DNA from: Nocardioides terrigena
GTDB taxonomy: Bacteria; Actinomycetota; Actinomycetes; Propionibacteriales; Nocardioidaceae
Direction of reading: 5' to 3'
Assembly (NCBI RefSeq): GCF_003047265.1
Contig: NZ_PZYY01000006.1
Span: 62,001 to 126,000 of the forward strand
DNA length: 64,000 bases
The notes below the pieces were generated by a model. That model was not told where the DNA came from. It saw only the letters and a list, made by a program, of their open reading frames with translations, and made no database searches. The position numbers and the translations under genes were made by a program. Numbering within the stretch: position 1 is the stretch's first letter; every line of letters starts with the position of its first letter. Positions 59,908-64,000 of the stretch are shown here, piece by piece.

Positions 59908-61392
59908 ATGGCGACGACCGTGGCTCCGCCGCCGCCGCCGATGCTCCGGGTCGGTGGTGCCGAGTACCCCGTCCGGTTGCCGTCGCTGCGCGACCCGCGG
60001 CTCCACCTGGCCGCCACGATCACGTCGATCCAGGTGATGGGACAGGTCTTCCTCGCCTGGGAGCTCTCCATCGCCCAGATCCTGGTGAGTCTCGCGACCT
60101 GCGCGGTGATCGAGATGTCGCTGCTGTTCCACGAGCGGCGCGAGATCGTCTGGCCGGCCAGCGCCCTGCTCACCGGCAACGGCGTCGCCCTCGTCCTTCG
60201 CGTCAACGGGACCGAGCACGGCGACTGGTGGAGCATGCAGGGCTGGTACATCTTCGCCGCCACGGCCGGGCTCGCCCTGCTGTCCAAGCACCTCGTGCGG
60301 TTCCGGGGCCGGCCGGTGATCAACCCGTCCAACTTCGGCCTGGTGGTGTGCTTCCTGCTGCTCGGGACCGACGTGGTCAACCCGCTGGACTTCTGGTGGG
60401 GGCCGATGTCGTTGGAGATGCTTGCGGTCTACGCGATCCTGCTCGCCGGCGCGCTCACCGTGACCCGGAGGCTGGGGCTGTTGCCCATGTCGCTCGCCTT
60501 CTGGGCCGTCTTCGCCGCTTCCCTGGGTGTCGTCAGCGCCACGGGCCACTGCATCTCGGCGCGCTGGAGCGTGACCCCGGTCTGTGGTGCGGACTTCTGG
60601 TGGGTCGTGGTGACCTCACCCGAGGTCGTCATCTTCATGCTGTTCATGATCACCGACCCGATGACCACACCGCGGGGTGCGCGCCCGCGCGTCGTGTTCG
60701 GTGCGTCGGTGGGACTCGCGAGCGCCCTGCTCGTCGCGCCGATGCAGACGGAGTTCGGCGCCAAGGTGGCCGTCCTGTCCGGACTGGTGCTGGTGTGCAT
60801 GGTCCGCCCGGTGCTGACCGTGGCGGCCGAGCGGGGCTTGCCCGTCCCGGCGCGGCTGTCCCCGGTGGTGCTGGGAGCCGTCGTCCCTGTCGCCGTCGTC
60901 GCGCTGGTGGTCGCCGGGCTGCCCGCACGGGAGCCGGCCGTCGGGGCCGTGATCGAGGCAGGGGTGCTGGAGGGGCGACCAGCGGTCGAGGTCCCGGACG
61001 GTGCCGTGCCCGCGGTGACGGTGTCCGACGACGTCAGGACGGTCGTGGGCGACGAAGCCGCCGCCCAGGCCGACCGGATGGCCCACGACCTCGTCGCGGA
61101 CCTGATGATCGAGGCCGACGCAGCCAGCACCGAGGACCGCGGGCTGGCCGCCTCGGCCGTCGGTGGTCCGCGGCTCGAGTCCTTCCCCGACGAGGCGGCC
61201 ACGGACGGCGTGGAGTTCGACGCCATGGAGGTGGTGCTGGTGCGCGACCCGGCCGATCCCCAGGCCGTGCCGCGCTTCGGCATCCACGGCCGGGGGCGCA
61301 GCGGCCCCGAGGTCCTGGACCACGTCTTCGTCCTGGAGGACGTCGACGGCACCTGGCTGCTCATGGAGCAGCAGGAGCCGGGCTCAGCCTGA
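59908..61392 (+). CDS. RnfD/NqrB-like membrane protein (UnbU type)
   Basis: A 494-residue protein. The first 350 residues carry about ten helices of the RnfD/NqrB fold (SIQVMGQVFLAWELSIAQIL, RGRPVINPSNFGLVVCF, MITDPMTTPRGARPRVVFG), and the last 140 form a soluble acidic domain. RnfD subunits carry a covalent FMN in an electron-transport complex, but no other rnf or nqr gene is here. In enediyne clusters a similar protein (UnbU) pairs with an UnbV/CRTAC1 protein, and such a gene lies 570 bases away on the other strand. ATG 59908 is preferred; GTG 59881 is possible. Confidence 0.8.
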   Translation: MATTVAPPPPPMLRVGGAEYPVRLPSLRDPRLHLAATITSIQVMGQVFLAWELSIAQILVSLATCAVIEMSLLFHERREIVWPASALLTGNGVALVLRVNGTEHGDWWSMQGWYIFAATAGLALLSKHLVRFRGRPVINPSNFGLVVCFLLLGTDVVNPLDFWWGPMSLEMLAVYAILLAGALTVTRRLGLLPMSLAFWAVFAASLGVVSATGHCISARWSVTPVCGADFWWVVVTSPEVVIFMLFMITDPMTTPRGARPRVVFGASVGLASALLVAPMQTEFGAKVAVLSGLVLVCMVRPVLTVAAERGLPVPARLSPVVLGAVVPVAVVALVVAGLPAREPAVGAVIEAGVLEGRPAVEVPDGAVPAVTVSDDVRTVVGDEAAAQADRMAHDLVADLMIEADAASTEDRGLAASAVGGPRLESFPDEAATDGVEFDAMEVVLVRDPADPQAVPRFGIHGRGRSGPEVLDHVFVLEDVDGTWLLMEQQEPGSA

Positions 61393-61923
61393 GGTGGTGT
61401 AGCCGGACTCGACGATCCGCTCGGCCATCGGCAGGTAGTCGGCACGGTCGTGCGGCGCCCACGTGCCCAGCCCGTCGACGTACCGGTTGAACATGCAGAA
61501 CGCCGCCGCGATGAGGACGGCGTCGTGGATCTCGACGTCGCTGGCGCCGGACTCCCGGGCCGCGGCCACGGTGGCCGGCGTGACCGCCGTCCCGCCGCGC
61601 TGCACCTCGGCCGCGAGAGCGAGGAGGGACCTGAGCTTGTCGCCGATCGGTGCCGACTCCGGGTCGTGGAGGACCCCGTCGACCACCGACCACCCGTCGG
61701 GCAGCTGGAGGGCGGCGAACGCCGAGTGGGAGCTCATGCAGAAGTGGCAGTCGTTCAACGAGGACACGTACGCCGCGATCAGCTCACGCTCGCCCCGCCC
61801 GAGGGAGCTGTCGCCTCGTAGCAGGACCTCCGCGAGCTGCCCGAGCGGCCGCGCGGTCTCGGGACGGAACTCGAAGAGGCCCCGGATGCCGGGCGACTGG
61901 GTGGGAAGGTCGATGTGTGCCAC
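61384..61923 (-). CDS. AhpD-like carboxymuconolactone decarboxylase family protein
   Basis: A 179-residue helical protein with the redox motif of the AhpD group: Glu46 (GRGERELIAAY), Cys59-x2-Cys62 and His66 (NDCHFCMSSHSAF). Members reduce peroxides through this Cys pair. GTG 61923 follows an AGGGGGAA box. It lies between the RnfD-like gene, whose 3' end it overlaps by nine bases, and the CRTAC1-like gene, from which it is 39 bases downstream and probably co-transcribed. A redox role in that small system is inferred. Confidence 0.88.
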   Translation of the reverse strand: MAHIDLPTQSPGIRGLFEFRPETARPLGQLAEVLLRGDSSLGRGERELIAAYVSSLNDCHFCMSSHSAFAALQLPDGWSVVDGVLHDPESAPIGDKLRSLLALAAEVQRGGTAVTPATVAAARESGASDVEIHDAVLIAAAFCMFNRYVDGLGTWAPHDRADYLPMAERIVESGYTTSG

Positions 61924-61962
61924 GGGAGTTCCCCCTTCGGATGGTTCGCCGACAGTAGCGCG

Positions 61963-63834
61963 TCAGCGACGCCGGGTGACGGTGACGAGTCGGTCGGTAG
62001 CGGGGTCGCTGACGACCTGCGGCCGCTCCTCGCCGGGCCACCAGACCCGGACCCGTGCGGCCGTCGCCGACCCCAGTCCGACGTGGGTCTCCGCGGGGTG
62101 CTGCGACTCGTAGGAGCCGGAGGTGTGGACCCACTGCGTCGTCACCGCGCCGGTGGAGGACGTGACCTCGACCCGCGCCCCGAGCCCCTGGGCGTTGCCC
62201 GGGGTCGCGGGGTCGCGCAGCCGGACGCCGATCCAGTGGCCACGGGGAGCGCTCACGTTGCGGTAGAGGTACGGCGCGGCGCCGGCGTTGGCGACGAGCA
62301 GGTCGAGGCGGCCGTCGCGGTCGTGGTCGAACACCACGAGGGCGTGCGAGACCTCCTCGTCACGGATCCCGACGCGGTCGGCCGCGTCCGTGAACACCTC
62401 GTCGGGGCCGCGGACGAAGAACCGGGTCGGGTCGCCCGTGAAGGCCGCGTAGTAGACCTCCGTCTGGTCCGAGGGGTCGACGGTCTCGCCACCGAGGCGA
62501 CCGTTGGTGACGGCGACCTGGAGACGGCCGTCGTTGCCGAAGTCCGCGGCCGCGGCCCCCCAGCCCCATCCGCTGTTGCGCAGGCCCAGCTCGTCGGTCC
62601 CGTCCTCGAACTGCAGGCGACCGCGGTTGAGGTAGACCCGGTTGCCGGTGCATCCCGCGAAGTGCCCGGCGGCGGGGCAGGTGCCGTCCCGGGTCGGGTA
62701 GGCGATCGAGGTCACCAGCCAGTCCGGACGTCCGTCGCCGTCGAGGTCGCGGATCACCGAGCCCATGCCGTTCTCGTCCGTGCCGACCCCCGCTCGACGG
62801 GTCACGTCGACGAACCGGTCGCCGCGCCGGTTGCGGAACAGCCGCGACGTGCAGGCGTCGCCCGTGACCGCGAGGTCGAGCCACCCGTCTCCGTCGAGGT
62901 CGACCAGCTGCGGTGTGAACGCGAGCGAGATGCCGAGGTCGGCCAGGCCCCAGGGCCGGGTGACGTCGGTGAACCGTCCGCCGTCGTTGCGGAACAGGCG
63001 CGTGTCGCCGGTGAGCTGGACCAGGCCCGCCGCGAGGTCACGCCGGGTAGTGGCGGCCCGGTTGCACTGCCCGCTGTTGCGGTCCGACGCCTCGCCCCGC
63101 GCGACGTCGGCAGCGATCACGGCACCGGGGTTCCAGTCGGTGACCACCAGGTCCAGGTCCCCGTCACGATCCACGTCGCCGAAGTCGACGCCGCGGATGC
63201 TGCGGCCGACCGCTTCGTCGTCGGGGCGCCCCACCACCCCCCGCGCGGTCGACTCGTCGGTGAACCGTCCGGCGCCGTCGTTGACGAGGAGGCGCCCGAA
63301 GCGATTGCCCGGACCACCCAGGAACAGGTCGAGGTCACCGTCGGCGTCGATGTCCGCGAAGGCGGGAGCCGTCGCCGAGTCGAGCCCCGTCAGGCCTGCG
63401 TCGGCCGTGATGTCGGTGAACGAACCACCCTCGTTGAGGTGGAGACCGCTCGCACCGCCCGACGAGGTCAGCAGCAGGTCGAGGTCGCCGTCGTCGTCGA
63501 GGTCGACGACGGCCGCGCCGGCATCCACCTGCGCTGCCGTCGGCCCTGCGTCCCCCTCGCCCGCGCCGTCGCCCAGCCCCGCACGGGCGGCGACCTCGAC
63601 GAAGCGGATGCCGTCGACCGCCTCGTCCGGCAGCGCGGGTCGCGGCGACTCGTAGGGCGACACCACCTCTCCGGCCGGGGACGCCGTGGTCGACGGTCGG
63701 GTTGCCGGGCCGGTCGAGGACGCCTGGGGCTCACCGTCGGAGAAGAGGCGGACCGCGGCCAGGACGGTCACGAGGACAAGGGCCAGCCCGAGCACCGCCG
63801 CCCGCGGTGGCGTCCTCGTCGCGGACTCTTCCAC
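61963..63834 (-). CDS. CRTAC1/UnbV-like FG-GAP repeat protein
   Basis: A 623-residue exported protein. One hydrophobic segment near the N-terminus (AVLGLALVLVTVLAAVRLF) acts as anchor or signal, a Pro/Ser/Thr linker follows, then at least six FG-GAP/VCBS repeats with calcium loops of the DLDDDGDLDLLL kind, and an ASPIC/UnbV domain at the C-terminus (GHWIGVRLRDPATPGNAQGL, SGSYESQHPAETHVGLG, VRVWWPGEE). The repeats form a calcium-bound propeller. GTG 63834 places the anchor normally; GTG 63921 would add 29 Arg-rich residues. Paired with the RnfD-like gene. Confidence 0.88.
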   Translation of the reverse strand: MEESATRTPPRAAVLGLALVLVTVLAAVRLFSDGEPQASSTGPATRPSTTASPAGEVVSPYESPRPALPDEAVDGIRFVEVAARAGLGDGAGEGDAGPTAAQVDAGAAVVDLDDDGDLDLLLTSSGGASGLHLNEGGSFTDITADAGLTGLDSATAPAFADIDADGDLDLFLGGPGNRFGRLLVNDGAGRFTDESTARGVVGRPDDEAVGRSIRGVDFGDVDRDGDLDLVVTDWNPGAVIAADVARGEASDRNSGQCNRAATTRRDLAAGLVQLTGDTRLFRNDGGRFTDVTRPWGLADLGISLAFTPQLVDLDGDGWLDLAVTGDACTSRLFRNRRGDRFVDVTRRAGVGTDENGMGSVIRDLDGDGRPDWLVTSIAYPTRDGTCPAAGHFAGCTGNRVYLNRGRLQFEDGTDELGLRNSGWGWGAAAADFGNDGRLQVAVTNGRLGGETVDPSDQTEVYYAAFTGDPTRFFVRGPDEVFTDAADRVGIRDEEVSHALVVFDHDRDGRLDLLVANAGAAPYLYRNVSAPRGHWIGVRLRDPATPGNAQGLGARVEVTSSTGAVTTQWVHTSGSYESQHPAETHVGLGSATAARVRVWWPGEERPQVVSDPATDRLVTVTRRR

Positions 63835-63952
63835 CTCGCGATGCTCGCACGTGGAGCGGGCGCGCGACCCCTCACGCAGGCGGCGTACGCCATCCGGGGG
63901 AGAGGCCCTCAGGATCCGCACCGGCGGCCCGGCGTCCTCCTACGGTGCGGCC

Positions 63953-64000
63953 ATGCGAGGTCCGAGGCCGGTCACCCGCCGGAGGCCCGCGTCGCGGGGA
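63953..64000 (+). CDS. Start of a gene cut by the window end
   Basis: Sixteen codons from ATG 63953 stay open to the window end, with a basic N-terminus (MRGPRPVTRRRPASRG) that could precede a signal or membrane segment. It would diverge from the CRTAC1-like gene. Too little is seen for identification, and the reading frame itself is tentative. Confidence 0.35.
   Translation, partial: MRGPRPVTRRRPASRG

Overview
The window is chromosomal DNA of a high-GC Gram-positive bacterium (Actinomycetota, most likely Nocardioides or another Nocardioidaceae). This rests on the very high G+C content, frequent GTG starts, many 4-base stop/start overlaps, start codons set 6-9 bases after a TANNNT -10 element (leaderless style), a mycobacterial-type methionine aminopeptidase, the glnA2/glnE pair, a DUF222-HNH endonuclease and an ECF42 sigma factor. 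The genus is an inference from gene content. Coding density is high and no stretch longer than about 300 bases lacks a gene. No tRNA, rRNA, CRISPR array or intact transposon was seen.

Layout. 0-1.4 kb: tail of a decayed integrated element (excisionase-like gene, broken tyrosine integrase) ending 30 bases from the 3' end of the RNase P RNA gene (1.42-1.79 kb). 1.8-5.2 kb: transglutaminase, alpha-E protein and circularly permuted ATP-grasp operon. 5.2-9.3 kb: map, small proteins, PQQ-type sugar dehydrogenase, panB, a lipoprotein. 9.3-12.05 kb: a WXG100-like/DUF1023 operon resembling type VII secretion cargo. 12.1-17 kb: GNAT, membrane glycosyltransferase, nadE. 17-19.9 kb: two paralogous small exported proteins beside a two-component system. 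20.4-27 kb: secreted peptidase-like hydrolase, then glnA2, a glutamine amidotransferase and glnE. 27.1-28.5 kb: SatD-like regulator with membrane partner behind a large palindrome. 28.6-34.1 kb: PhoX phosphatase with a PHO box, PepSY membrane protein, threonine aldolase-like enzyme. 34.2-38 kb: HU, universal stress protein, CtlX hydrolase, phosphotransferase. 38-43.7 kb: MarR and GntR regulators and a pyroglutamate operon (NRAMP-fold protein, pxpABC, DUF1445).

43.7-54.3 kb looks like a hypoxia/dormancy-type stress island: P-type ATPase, zinc alcohol dehydrogenase, CBS-MgtE protein, MBL-fold ribonuclease, MgtC/DUF4010 protein, small envelope proteins and a universal stress protein. Nearly every promoter region there, and that of the separate stress-protein gene at 34.8 kb, carries a palindrome of the DevR/DosR type (GGGNCN4GNCCC). 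No DevR-like regulator lies in the window. 54.4-59.8 kb: 5'-3' exonuclease, an ECF42 sigma operon with a matching promoter, an HNH endonuclease under a perfect SOS box, and two small genes. 59.9-63.9 kb: an RnfD/UnbU-like membrane protein, an AhpD-like protein and a CRTAC1/UnbV-like FG-GAP protein, a pair known from enediyne clusters but here without any polyketide synthase.

The observations I would follow first are the NRAMP-fold protein that has lost its metal ligands inside the pyroglutamate operon, the shared DevR-type palindromes, the RnfD-CRTAC1 pair, the SOS box on the HNH endonuclease and the SatD palindrome.
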